Shown: piece after piece, positions 1 to 7,413 of the stretch | How positions within the stretch are numbered: the first letter of the stretch is position 1 | Layout: each line of letters starts with the position of its first letter | Origin: Flavobacterium fontis | GTDB taxonomy: Bacteria > Bacteroidota > Bacteroidia > Flavobacteriales > Flavobacteriaceae | Assembly: GCF_900129405.1 (NCBI RefSeq) | Contig: NZ_FQVQ01000001.1 | Location: 434,001 to 498,000, forward strand | Direction: 5' to 3' | Length of the DNA stretch: 64,000 nt | Notes under the pieces: model-generated | Seen by the model: only the letters and a program-made list of their open reading frames with translations | What the model was told of the DNA's origin: nothing | The model's database searches: none | Translations under genes and position numbers: made by a program

Positions 1-717
1 TACAATTTCACCTTTAATTTGTTGCATTTCATGTCTAAGTTTTTCCTCCAATAAACTCCGCTGTGGCTCGGGACCCGACAGTAAAATGACATAATCAATA
101 GTTTCCGGCACTTCTTTTTTAACTAAACGGCTCAACACACCAATGTAACGTGTTGTAATGGGTAACTTTTCAGGATGCCCCAATTTTCCTGATAGATTGA
201 TCGCACCGCCCCAATCGGGCACCCAACATTCTTGAAATTTTTGAATAAAAAAACGATGCAATCCGCTGGAAATCCAAGTGGTTTTTCCCGATAGTACGGT
301 AAGTTGGTGCGTGATGATAACCGACGGAATCTTTTTGCTGTATACGCCCAATCGGTTGTCTGAAATAATGCCAGCCAGTTGATACTCGGCGATCCATTGG
401 CGAACCAATTTCTTTTCTTCAAAAATGGCCGCAATTGTCTTGGGACTGTTTTTGAGTAATTTCCATTTGAAGTTTTTCGGATTCTTGGCGTAGGCAATAT
501 GATACGAAGGTAATTCCAAATGCACCAGCGCGGGAAACTCCCGTTGCAACAACGCCAAGGCCGCACCATCACTCGCAATAATAGGCTGAAAGCCTTCTGC
601 GAGCAACTGTCGAATAATCGGGATGCAACGCGTAGCATGGCCCAATCCCCAGTTCAACGGCGCCACCAATATGTTCTTTCGGGTTTCCACAGCAGCAAAA
701 ATAAAATAATTTGTCAT
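1..717 (-). CDS. Glycosyltransferase, family 28-like (partial, C-terminus outside window)
   Basis: The frame reads without a stop from the ATG at 717 down to the window edge, about 239 residues. The protein starts MTNYFIFAAVETRKNILVAP and continues into a glycine/histidine turn (NWGLGHATR), which is the nucleotide-sugar transferase N-terminal pattern seen in MurG-like and related GT28 proteins. A second conserved-looking stretch, VILLSGPEPQRSLLEEKL, near the window edge resembles the start of the C-terminal nucleotide-binding domain. Bacteroidota carry close relatives annotated simply as glycosyltransferase; the acceptor cannot be told from sequence. It is divergent from trmB, and its start lies only about 40 bp from that gene. 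Confidence 0.75.
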   Translation of the reverse strand, partial: MTNYFIFAAVETRKNILVAPLNWGLGHATRCIPIIRQLLAEGFQPIIASDGAALALLQREFPALVHLELPSYHIAYAKNPKNFKWKLLKNSPKTIAAIFEEKKLVRQWIAEYQLAGIISDNRLGVYSKKIPSVIITHQLTVLSGKTTWISSGLHRFFIQKFQECWVPDWGGAINLSGKLGHPEKLPITTRYIGVLSRLVKKEVPETIDYVILLSGPEPQRSLLEEKLRHEMQQIKGEIV

Positions 718-739
718 GCGGTGGATTTCCTTAATTTTG
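710..739 (+). promoter_or_regulatory. Bacteroidota-type promoter of trmB
   Basis: A TTTG element at 710-713 is separated by 18 bp from TAATTTTG at 732-739, matching the Bacteroidota consensus (TTG near -33, TAnnTTTG near -7). The predicted start of transcription, about 745, leaves roughly 15 nt of leader before the GTG at 760. This supports the shorter trmB start. Confidence 0.55.
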
Positions 740-759
740 CCAAAACATTAAGAAATCAC

Positions 760-1431
760 GTGGGCAGTAAAAATAAATTAAAACGATTCAGCGAAAACGC
801 CAATTTTACCAATGTGATCCAACCCACCCGGGAGGAGGTTGTGGAAGGACGATTTCCCCAGCGCGGGATGTGGCGATCCTTTTTTAATAACGACAATCCT
901 GTTGTGGTCGAATTGGGTTGTGGTAAAGGCGAATATACCGTAGGCTTGGCCCAACGCAATCCCAATAGGAATTATATCGGAATCGATATCAAAGGCGCTC
1001 GTTTTTGGCGCGGTGCGAAGACAGCTGCCGAACAAGGGTTGACTAACGTAGCTTTTGTACGCACCCAAATCGAATTGGTAGATTTTATTTTTGCCGAAAA
1101 TGAGGTCGATGAAATTTGGATTACCTTCCCCGACCCGCAAATCAAATACAAGCGTACCAAACACCGCATGACCAATGCCGATTTTTTAAACCGGTACCAA
1201 AAAATCCTGAAGCCCGATGGATTGATGCATTTAAAAACCGATAGTGAATTTATGCACGGGTATACTTTGGGTCTTCTACACGGACTGGGTCATGAAGTAG
1301 TATATGCCAACCATAACATTTACCACAACTTAGGCGCTCCCGAAGAAGTTACTGAAATAAAAACATTTTACGAGCAACAATATTTGGAAATCAACAAAGC
1401 GATTACGTATATTCGTTTCAAAATCAAGTAG
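760..1431 (+). CDS. trmB: tRNA (guanine-N7-)-methyltransferase TrmB
   Basis: Predicted to methylate G46 in the variable loop of tRNAs using AdoMet. From the GTG at 760 the protein has 223 residues, the usual TrmB length. It shows the AdoMet motif VVELGCGKGEYTVGLA and the family motif WITFPDPQIKYKRTKHRM (equivalent of PDPWPKKRH), then a conserved TDSEFMHGY strand near the C-terminus. An in-frame ATG exists at 520, but the residues it would add do not resemble TrmB, overlap the divergent glycosyltransferase gene, and lie upstream of the promoter at 710-739. GTG 760 (VGSKNKLKRF) fits the N-terminus expected of flavobacterial TrmB. A LysE-type gene follows 21 bp downstream. Confidence 0.93.
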   Translation: MGSKNKLKRFSENANFTNVIQPTREEVVEGRFPQRGMWRSFFNNDNPVVVELGCGKGEYTVGLAQRNPNRNYIGIDIKGARFWRGAKTAAEQGLTNVAFVRTQIELVDFIFAENEVDEIWITFPDPQIKYKRTKHRMTNADFLNRYQKILKPDGLMHLKTDSEFMHGYTLGLLHGLGHEVVYANHNIYHNLGAPEEVTEIKTFYEQQYLEINKAITYIRFKIK

Positions 1432-1452
1432 TTTTCCGTTAACCACGGTTTT

Positions 1453-2079
1453 ATGACAGTATTCATCCCTTTTTTCACGGGATTGATTGCGGCTATCGTA
1501 GGGGTACTTCCCCCAGGGCTCATCAATATGACCGTTGCCAAAGTTCGTTTAACCGATGGAATCAAGCGTGCGTTGATTTTTGTTTCAGGCGCTTTGTTGG
1601 TTATAGCGGTTCAAACCTATGTTTCGGTTGTTTTTGCGCGCTACATCAGTCAGCACGACGAAGTGGTAGCCACCTTGCGTACGATTGGATTGGTCGTTTT
1701 TGGCGTACTTACCTTATATTTTTTCTTTTGGGCCAAAAAACCCACCTTGGAGGGCAGTGACCGCATTCAGTTGAAAAGCAAACGCAGTCGTTTTTTTATG
1801 GGAATGCTTATCTCCGCCTTAAATCTTTTGCCGATTCCCTACTATGTAGTCATCAGTGTTACCCTTGCTTCCTATGGTTATTTTGATTTTTCACTAGCAC
1901 AAGAACTCAGCTTGGTCGCCGGTGTAACTTCAGGCTCTTTTTTGGTGTTTTATCTTTACATCGTGTTTATTAGCCATTTAAAGTCCAAAACCGATTGGGT
2001 GCTGCGCTATATGAACCGTATAATTGGTGCCATAACTGGGTTGGTGGCTTTATTGACGTTGTGGAATTTATTGCGTTAG
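1453..2079 (+). CDS. LysE-family transporter
   Basis: A 208-residue integral membrane protein with about six hydrophobic segments. The N-terminal helix carries GLIAAIVGVLPPGLINMTVA, the glycine/proline-rich PGP-type signature of the LysE/RhtB amino-acid exporter superfamily. A positively charged loop (QLKSKRSRFF) lies mid-protein, as in the family. The substrate cannot be predicted, although amino-acid or small-metabolite export is typical. It lies between trmB and the alkyltransferase-like gene; the 1-bp gap to the latter suggests co-transcription. Confidence 0.8.
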   Translation: MTVFIPFFTGLIAAIVGVLPPGLINMTVAKVRLTDGIKRALIFVSGALLVIAVQTYVSVVFARYISQHDEVVATLRTIGLVVFGVLTLYFFFWAKKPTLEGSDRIQLKSKRSRFFMGMLISALNLLPIPYYVVISVTLASYGYFDFSLAQELSLVAGVTSGSFLVFYLYIVFISHLKSKTDWVLRYMNRIIGAITGLVALLTLWNLLR

Positions 2080-2080
2080 T

Positions 2081-2431
2081 ATGAAATCGTCTCCTGAAAC
2101 AGCTTCTTTTTTTGAACGGGTGTATGCCGTGGTGCGTCAAATTCCCGAAGGACGCGTTACTTCGTATGGAGCTATCGCCAAAGCTTTGGGTGCCGCGCGT
2201 TCGGCACGAATGGTGGGTTGGGCTATGAATGCCAGTCACGGATTGGACGATGTTCCCGCCCATCGCGTTGTCAATCGCAGTGGGTTACTCACCGGGAAGC
2301 ATCATTTTGCGGGAAGCCACTTGATGCAACAACTGTTGGAGCAAGAAGGGATTCGTGTGGAAAACGATCAAATTGTCGATTTTAAAGTCCACTTCTGGAA
2401 TCCCGAAATCAATTCCGAATCAATTCCATAA
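2081..2431 (+). CDS. Alkyltransferase-like protein (MGMT family, lacks the acceptor cysteine)
   Basis: A 116-residue protein equivalent to the DNA-binding domain of O6-alkylguanine-DNA alkyltransferases. It has the IPEGRVTSYGAIAKALG start and the GAARSARMVGWAM helix-turn-helix with the base-flipping arginine. The acceptor motif PCHRV is replaced by PAHRV at residues 59-63, so the protein cannot accept an alkyl group. Alkyltransferase-like proteins of this kind bind O6-alkylguanine lesions and hand them to nucleotide excision repair; that role is inferred from family knowledge. Its last 23 bp overlap the convergent phosphoesterase gene. Confidence 0.87.
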   Translation: MKSSPETASFFERVYAVVRQIPEGRVTSYGAIAKALGAARSARMVGWAMNASHGLDDVPAHRVVNRSGLLTGKHHFAGSHLMQQLLEQEGIRVENDQIVDFKVHFWNPEINSESIP

Positions 2432-3239
2432 ACTGCTCGATAAGCTGGTTTTCGTAGTCAAAATTAACCTCCTCTTCCCAAGTCATTTGCGAAGGATAGT
2501 CGGTTTTATGGTGGTAAATTTTCCAGCGTTTGTTATGGTATTCTAGGGCGGTTAAGTTTTCAATCCAATCGCCCGAGTTGAGGTACAATGTGGTTCCTTT
2601 TTTGGTAGTTATCGATTCGATTTTGGGCTCATGGATATGCCCACAAACCACATAGTCGTAGCCGTTTTCAATGGCAATTTCGGCGCAGAGGGTTTCAAAA
2701 TTGGAGATAAATTTTACCGCCGATTTCACACTGGCTTTGATTTTTTTGGAGAGCGAATAGGGTTCTTTTCCCATTTTTTGCAATCCCCAATTGATCATAC
2801 GGTTGAGTAAAATCATGATGTCATAGCCCCAACCGCCGAGTTTGGCCAACCATTTGGCGTGGGTGATCGAAGCGTCAAACACGTCGCCATGAAAGAGCCA
2901 TGCTTTTTTCCCGTCCAAGGTGAGCGTTAGTTTGTTGAGCAACGAAAAATTGCCCAAATGCACGTCGGTAAATTTTCGTAAGAGTTCGTCGTGATTGCCC
3001 GTCAAATAATACACTCGGGTTCCTTTGGCGCTGAGGCCAATGATTTTTTTGAGTACTTTTTGGTGGGCGGGCGGAAAATACGATTTTCGAAATTGCCAAA
3101 TATCGATAATGTCACCATTCAAAATTAAGGTTTTGGGTTTGATGGAATTGAGGTATTCCAAGATTTCATTGGCGTGGCAGCCATAGGTTCCCAAATGCAG
3201 GTCGGAGATCACGACCAATTCTACTTTACGCTTTTTCAT
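2409..3239 (-). CDS. UDP-2,3-diacylglucosamine diphosphatase family metallophosphoesterase (LpxH-like)
   Basis: A 276-residue calcineurin-like metallophosphoesterase with all metal-binding blocks in order: SDLHLG near residue 12, NGDIIDIW near 42, GNHDELL near 80, FHGD near 115 and CGHIHEP near 196. The layout matches UDP-2,3-diacylglucosamine pyrophosphohydrolases, which release lipid X from UDP-diacylglucosamine in lipid A synthesis at the inner membrane. The protein is somewhat longer than enterobacterial LpxH, as in Bacteroidota homologues. Its role in lipid A synthesis here is inferred, since other members of this large family have different substrates. Confidence 0.8.
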   Translation of the reverse strand: MKKRKVELVVISDLHLGTYGCHANEILEYLNSIKPKTLILNGDIIDIWQFRKSYFPPAHQKVLKKIIGLSAKGTRVYYLTGNHDELLRKFTDVHLGNFSLLNKLTLTLDGKKAWLFHGDVFDASITHAKWLAKLGGWGYDIMILLNRMINWGLQKMGKEPYSLSKKIKASVKSAVKFISNFETLCAEIAIENGYDYVVCGHIHEPKIESITTKKGTTLYLNSGDWIENLTALEYHNKRWKIYHHKTDYPSQMTWEEEVNFDYENQLIEQFMELIRN

Positions 3240-3569
3240 GGGATAATGTTTTCACAAAGGAATAGCATAGGTGTTGTGTGAGCGTAAGCTTGACTTTATG
3301 AAAAGGTAAAGGTATTGCTCTCTAAAAAGATTTTCTATAAGGATTTCTTAACCTCCTCGCTAGGCCTGACCGTCGTGGATATCCTGCCGGCGGGAGGGCG
3401 CTTTATCCGACGGCCGGCCGATAGCAACAAAGGGCAGGAGCAGGGTGGTAAAAACCGTGGGGGTGCTTCCTTCTCATCCAACTAAAAACAAGGATGTAAG
3501 CGCAAATTTGTCGTTTTTTTCCGCAAAACATTTTGAAAGCTTTAACGGTCGTTTCTTTGTATTTCCTTG
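3240..3569. other. Intergenic region with GC-rich palindromic patches
   Basis: This 330-bp gap between the divergent phosphoesterase and mrp genes contains no convincing gene. At 3380-3422 it holds short GC-rich, partly self-complementary stretches (CCTGCCGGCGGGAGG, then CGACGGCCGGCCGATAG) that stand out from the AT-rich background. Similar patches occur at 5031-5170 and 23760-23830. They look like dispersed intergenic repeats; their function is unknown. Confidence 0.4.
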
Positions 3570-3577
3570 TATCTTTG
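3570..3577 (+). promoter_or_regulatory. -7 box (TATCTTTG) of the mrp gene
   Basis: TATCTTTG matches the Bacteroidota -7 consensus TAnnTTTG. Transcription would begin near 3584, leaving a leader of about 20 nt before the ATG at 3603. I see no clear -33 TTG at normal spacing. The position rules out the in-frame upstream start codon at 3567. Confidence 0.45.
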
Positions 3578-3602
3578 CAATCTAAAATCAGTCTTAATAA
3601 AA

Positions 3603-4730
3603 ATGAAGTTAGAACGCAAAGCAATTCTTCAAGCGCTTGAAACCATTACGGTGGCGGGTGAAGGAAAAAATATGGTAGAGAGCGGCGCTGTTAAAAATGT
3701 GGTTACGTTTGGCAACGAAGTTGTGGTCGATTTGGTGTTGAAAACGCCGGCCATGCACATTAAAAAACGCGCAGAAGACGATATTCGCAAATTGATTCAC
3801 GAGCAGTTTTCTCCCGAGGCTGAAGTGAAAGTTAATATCAAAGTAGAAGTCCCCGAGAAAAATGAAATCAAAGGGCAACCCATACCGGGCATCAGTAATA
3901 TTATTGCCGTAGCTTCTGGAAAAGGAGGCGTTGGGAAGTCAACCACTACAGCCAATTTAGCGGTAACCTTGGCCAAAATGGGCTTTAAAGTTGGTGTTTT
4001 GGATGCCGATATTTATGGTCCTTCGATGCCGATTATGTTTGACGTAGAAACCGAAAAACCGTTGTCGATTGAAGTCGATGGCAAGTCGAAAATGAAACCG
4101 ATTGAGAGTTACGAAATCAAGTTGCTTTCCATCGGATTCTTCACGGCGCCTGGTCAAGCGGTGATTTGGCGTGGCCCGATGGCAGCCAAAGCGTTGAATC
4201 AAATGATTTTTGATGCGGCGTGGGGGGATTTGGACTTTATGCTGATCGATTTGCCGCCGGGTACAGGTGACATTCATTTGTCGATTATGCAGTCGTTGCC
4301 CGTCACAGGAGCCGTGGTGGTGAGTACGCCGCAACCTGTAGCCTTGGCCGATGCGCGCAAAGGGGTAGCCATGTTCCAATCGGAAGCCATCAATGTGCCG
4401 GTACTCGGAATCATCGAAAACATGGCGTATTTCACGCCCGAAGAATTGCCCAACAACAAATACTATATTTTTGGAAAAGAAGGCGCGAAGCATTTGGCCG
4501 AAGACCTTCAGGTGCCGTTTTTGGGCGAAGTGCCTTTGGTACAAAGTATCCGTGAGGCAGGCGATTTCGGTCGACCAGCGGCTTTACAAACGGCTTCTCC
4601 ACTAGAACAAGTATACGAAGCCATTGCGCGTAACGTAGTGTCCGAAGTGGTGCAGCGCAACGAACATTTGCCTCCTACCGAAGCGATCAAAATTACTACG
4701 ATGGCAGGCTGTTCGGCGGTAAAGAAATAA
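3603..4730 (+). CDS. Mrp/ApbC-family iron-sulfur cluster carrier ATPase
   Basis: A 375-residue P-loop NTPase. Residues 5-80 form a MIP18/DUF59-type Fe-S assembly domain; the deviant Walker A is SGKGGVGKST at about 105-114, followed by VLDADIYGPS and the DLPPGTGD strand typical of Mrp/NBP35. It is expected to carry Fe-S clusters in the cytoplasm. The CxxC pair that many Mrp proteins have after the ENM motif is absent (ENMAYFTPEELPNNKYY), leaving a C-terminal GCSAVKK cysteine; this appears usual for Bacteroidota versions. The start at 3603 is chosen because the -7 box at 3570-3577 lies inside the longer frame. An nfu-type gene follows 60 bp downstream, consistent with a joint Fe-S role. Confidence 0.92.
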   Translation: MKLERKAILQALETITVAGEGKNMVESGAVKNVVTFGNEVVVDLVLKTPAMHIKKRAEDDIRKLIHEQFSPEAEVKVNIKVEVPEKNEIKGQPIPGISNIIAVASGKGGVGKSTTTANLAVTLAKMGFKVGVLDADIYGPSMPIMFDVETEKPLSIEVDGKSKMKPIESYEIKLLSIGFFTAPGQAVIWRGPMAAKALNQMIFDAAWGDLDFMLIDLPPGTGDIHLSIMQSLPVTGAVVVSTPQPVALADARKGVAMFQSEAINVPVLGIIENMAYFTPEELPNNKYYIFGKEGAKHLAEDLQVPFLGEVPLVQSIREAGDFGRPAALQTASPLEQVYEAIARNVVSEVVQRNEHLPPTEAIKITTMAGCSAVKK

Positions 4731-4790
4731 ATTAATTCATCATGCCTAGCGCGGTGCCTGCCGCACTGGGATTTTATACTTTTTGAGAAC

Positions 4791-5030
4791 ATGAGTCAGG
4801 ATCAATTAATTGAAAATATTGAGAAAGCCCTCGAGGAAATTCGTCCGTTTTTGAATTCCGATGGCGGCGATATTACCTTGGTTTCGGTGGAAGACGACAA
4901 ACACGTGAAAGTTCGCTTTGAAGGCGCTTGCACCGGTTGTAGTGTCAATCAAATGACGCTCAAAGCAGGGGTCGAAACGACCATCAAACGCTATGCTCCT
5001 CAAATTGAAACTGTAGAAAACGTTTCCTAA
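4791..5030 (+). CDS. NifU C-terminal-domain Fe-S scaffold protein (Nfu type)
   Basis: A 79-residue protein consisting only of the NifU C-terminal domain. It starts with a helix (IEKALEEIRPFLNSDGGDITL) and carries the cluster-binding CTGC at residues 47-50, followed by MTLKAGVETTIKRYAPQI. Such proteins assemble or carry 4Fe-4S clusters. Its position directly after the Mrp carrier ATPase and before a ferredoxin reductase/ferredoxin pair makes a local Fe-S/electron-transfer block. Confidence 0.9.
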   Translation: MSQDQLIENIEKALEEIRPFLNSDGGDITLVSVEDDKHVKVRFEGACTGCSVNQMTLKAGVETTIKRYAPQIETVENVS

Positions 5031-5242
5031 AGAGTAGGTTGGGGCGCGTCCCTCGAGGCCCACATGGGGTGTATTTATCACGTGTGTCCATCCTCGGGGT
5101 CGGGCTTTTGGCACTCGCGTCCTTACGGCGCGCTCAAACAAAGCCGCAATCCCTCGCGCAACCCCTGCTGCCGATGACATTTATCATAGATTAGAAAAAT
5201 ACGGTTCGCGATTTTTGTGCCGTATTTCAAACCCAAAACACG
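5031..5242. other. GC-rich intergenic spacer, dispersed-repeat-like
   Basis: The 212-bp spacer between nfu and the reductase gene is markedly richer in G+C than its neighbours (GGGGCGCGTCCCTCGAGGCC near the start, CTTACGGCGCGCTC in the middle). No frame in it resembles a protein. Its composition is like the other GC-rich intergenic islands at 3380-3422 and 23760-23830, and it may be a family of noncoding repeats. Confidence 0.35.
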
Positions 5243-6295
5243 ATGATTACAACCGATATTCTAATTATAGGCGCGGGCCCCACCGGATTATTTGCGGTGT
5301 TTGAAGCGGGTTTGCTTCAAATGAAATGCCACTTAATCGATGCCTTACCCCAACCGGGCGGGCAGTTGGCCGAACTCTATCCAAAGAAGCCCATTTTTGA
5401 CATTCCCGGATTTCCCGAAGTGATGGCTGGCGATTTGGTCAACAACCTGATGGAGCAAATCAAACAGTTTCAACCCGGATTTACCCTAGGCGAAACGGCC
5501 GAAACCATTGATAAACTCGAGGATGGAACGTTTGTCGTGACCACCAATAAAGGAACCAAGCACCACGCCAAAGCCGTAGCGATTGCCGGTGGCTTGGGTA
5601 CGTTTGAACCCCGAAAACCCTTGATCGACAACATCGCTGCCTATGAAGAAAAAGGGGTGGAATACTTTGTAAAAGATCCCGAATTGTTTCGCGACAAGCG
5701 TATCGTGATTGCGGGCGGTGGCGATTCGGCACTGGATTGGAGTATCTTCTTGTCGAATGTAGCGCGTGAAGTGACTTTGGTTCACCGTCGTAACGAATTC
5801 CGTGGCGCTTTGGATTCGGTGGAAAAAGTACAAGAACTCAAAAAATTAGGCAAAATCACCTTAATCACTCCCGCCGAAATAACCGCCATCGAAGGCGAAG
5901 GGCATGTAGAGCGTTTGACGTTGGATTGTAACGGCGCACAGCAAATTCTCGAGACGGATTATTTTATCCCGTTGTTTGGGTTAACTCCCAAATTGGGTGC
6001 TATCGCCAATTGGGGCTTGGAAATCGAGAAAAATGCGATTAAAGTCAACAATGCCTTAGACTACCAAACCAATATTGAAGGAATTTATGCCATTGGCGAT
6101 GTCAATACCTATCCTGGCAAGTTGAAACTCATTTTGTGCGGTTTCCATGAAGCGACGTTAATGTGTCAAAGTGTGTACAATCGTTTGAACCCCGGCAAAC
6201 GTTATGTATTGAAATACACTACGGTTTCAGGAGTAGACGGTTTTGACGGTACCCGAAAAGAAGCGGAGAAAGCGGTGGTGAAATCTATTGAATAA
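5243..6295 (+). CDS. Ferredoxin--NADP(+) reductase, thioredoxin-reductase type
   Basis: A 350-residue two-dinucleotide-domain flavoprotein. The FAD-binding GAGPTG is at residues 10-15, followed by DALPQPGGQLAELYP, which is diagnostic of TrxR-like ferredoxin reductases. The NAD(P)-binding loop is IAGGGDSALDW near residue 156, and the FAD-contacting strand GIYAIGDVN near 283. The CxxC redox pair of true thioredoxin reductases is absent. It would move electrons between NAD(P)H and ferredoxin or flavodoxin in the cytosol. The ferredoxin gene 3 bp downstream is the obvious partner. Confidence 0.9.
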   Translation: MITTDILIIGAGPTGLFAVFEAGLLQMKCHLIDALPQPGGQLAELYPKKPIFDIPGFPEVMAGDLVNNLMEQIKQFQPGFTLGETAETIDKLEDGTFVVTTNKGTKHHAKAVAIAGGLGTFEPRKPLIDNIAAYEEKGVEYFVKDPELFRDKRIVIAGGGDSALDWSIFLSNVAREVTLVHRRNEFRGALDSVEKVQELKKLGKITLITPAEITAIEGEGHVERLTLDCNGAQQILETDYFIPLFGLTPKLGAIANWGLEIEKNAIKVNNALDYQTNIEGIYAIGDVNTYPGKLKLILCGFHEATLMCQSVYNRLNPGKRYVLKYTTVSGVDGFDGTRKEAEKAVVKSIE

Positions 6296-6298
6296 CGT

Positions 6299-6631
6299 AT
6301 GGCAACCGATATCACAATTTCCATTACCGATCGTGACGGGGTAACCCACGAAGTACAAGCCCCTACAGACATGAACATGAACCTCATGGAGTTGGTGCGG
6401 GCGTATGAATTGGCCCCCGAGGGAACGATAGGCGTTTGCGGCGGGATGGCCATGTGTGCTTCCTGTCAGTGTTATGTCTTGAACGACATTGCATTACCCG
6501 AAAAAAATCCCGATGAAGAGGCCATGTTGTGGGAAGCTTACAACGTTAAAGACAACAGCCGATTGGGTTGTCAAATTCACCTCACGCCCGAAATTGATGG
6601 TTTGGCTATTGAATTGGCCCCTTATGCTTAG
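6299..6631 (+). CDS. 2Fe-2S ferredoxin
   Basis: A 110-residue adrenodoxin-type ferredoxin. The cluster ligands are visible as Cys47, Cys53, Cys56 and Cys91 (C-x5-C-x2-C, then a distant C within SRLGCQIHL), with one extra Cys58. The gene begins 3 bp after the TrxR-type reductase and is almost certainly co-transcribed with it, so it is the likely electron acceptor or donor. It ends flush against the convergent SGNH lipoprotein gene. Confidence 0.93.
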   Translation: MATDITISITDRDGVTHEVQAPTDMNMNLMELVRAYELAPEGTIGVCGGMAMCASCQCYVLNDIALPEKNPDEEAMLWEAYNVKDNSRLGCQIHLTPEIDGLAIELAPYA

Positions 6632-7321
6632 TTACAAGCCAAGTTTAGGCATAACGACGGGTAACAATCGCTCTACAAATCGCGTATAGGCTAAGGTGGA
6701 AGGATGAAGGCCGTCTTGCGCGACCAATGCCGGTTGCTGTAACCCGAGCTGGGTGATATCGGTAATGTATACAAAACTTATTTGTTGGCTCGCACAATAA
6801 TCGGAAGCAAACTGGTTGTAGGTTTGCAGTGCCGCCGAAATCGAGGTATTCCCGTTGCCAAATGGGGTAAACGCATAATCGGGAATCGAGAGAACCACTA
6901 CCTTATTTCGATTACCTCCTGCTTTTTCAATCGCTTTTTGAACCAGTTCCGGGAAATCATTTTCATAAAAACTAAACGGCATGTTTTGGTATTGATTGTT
7001 CACCCCAATTAAAAGGGTAACCAAGTCAAATGTATTCGGCGGATTGGTTTGATTGATGGCATTTTTGAGTTGCGGAGTGGTCCAACCTGTTTGGGCAATG
7101 ATTTGCACCTCAGAAAGTCCGTTGCCGCGACGGGCATTGATACTGTCGCGAAGTTGTGTCGGGAAATTGCAGGTACTACAAACCGATTCGCCTTTGGTGT
7201 AACTATCGCCCAACGCCAGAATTTTGAGCACACGGGTATCGGGCGGAGCGGTAGTATCGTCCTTGTCTTTTGAACAATTCACAAGGGAAAGCACGAGAAA
7301 TATGAGAAGTAATCGCTTCAC
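6632..7321 (-). CDS. SGNH/GDSL hydrolase, lipoprotein
   Basis: A 229-residue protein if translated from the GTG at 7321: VKRLLLIFLVLSLVNCSKDK, a lipoprotein signal with a cysteine after LVN. The mature part has the SGNH blocks: GDSYTKGES (catalytic Ser), GVNNQ (block III Asn) and DGLHPS (catalytic Asp and His). Members act as esterases or lipases, or deacylate glycans, in the envelope; the substrate is unknown. An in-frame ATG at 7408 is rejected as the start because a strong terminator of the upstream gene (7361-7395) lies within that extension. Confidence 0.83.
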   Translation of the reverse strand: MKRLLLIFLVLSLVNCSKDKDDTTAPPDTRVLKILALGDSYTKGESVCSTCNFPTQLRDSINARRGNGLSEVQIIAQTGWTTPQLKNAINQTNPPNTFDLVTLLIGVNNQYQNMPFSFYENDFPELVQKAIEKAGGNRNKVVVLSIPDYAFTPFGNGNTSISAALQTYNQFASDYCASQQISFVYITDITQLGLQQPALVAQDGLHPSTLAYTRFVERLLPVVMPKLGL

Positions 7322-7360
7322 TACATTGAAATATTTCAGCAAGTTAGCGTACTTTATTCC

Positions 7361-7395
7361 AAAAAAAAAGGCACAATTGTTAAACTGTGCCTTTT
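7361..7395 (-). terminator. Rho-independent terminator after the M43 protease gene
   Basis: On the minus strand AAAAGGCACA pairs with TGTGCCTTTT (10 bp) around a 10-nt loop and runs into nine T residues. It ends the M43 metalloprotease transcript and separates it from the SGNH gene. Confidence 0.75.
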
Positions 7396-7413
7396 CGAAT
7401 GTTTCCACATCAA

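Noticed and set aside
132-638. Minus-strand 168-residue frame at the left edge
   Set aside because: The other minus frame encodes a recognisable glycosyltransferase from 717 to the edge; this one is a shadow with an improbable Arg/Trp/Pro-rich composition.
520-759. N-terminal extension of trmB from the ATG at 520
   Set aside because: The residues are the antisense of the divergent glycosyltransferase gene and lie before the trmB promoter.
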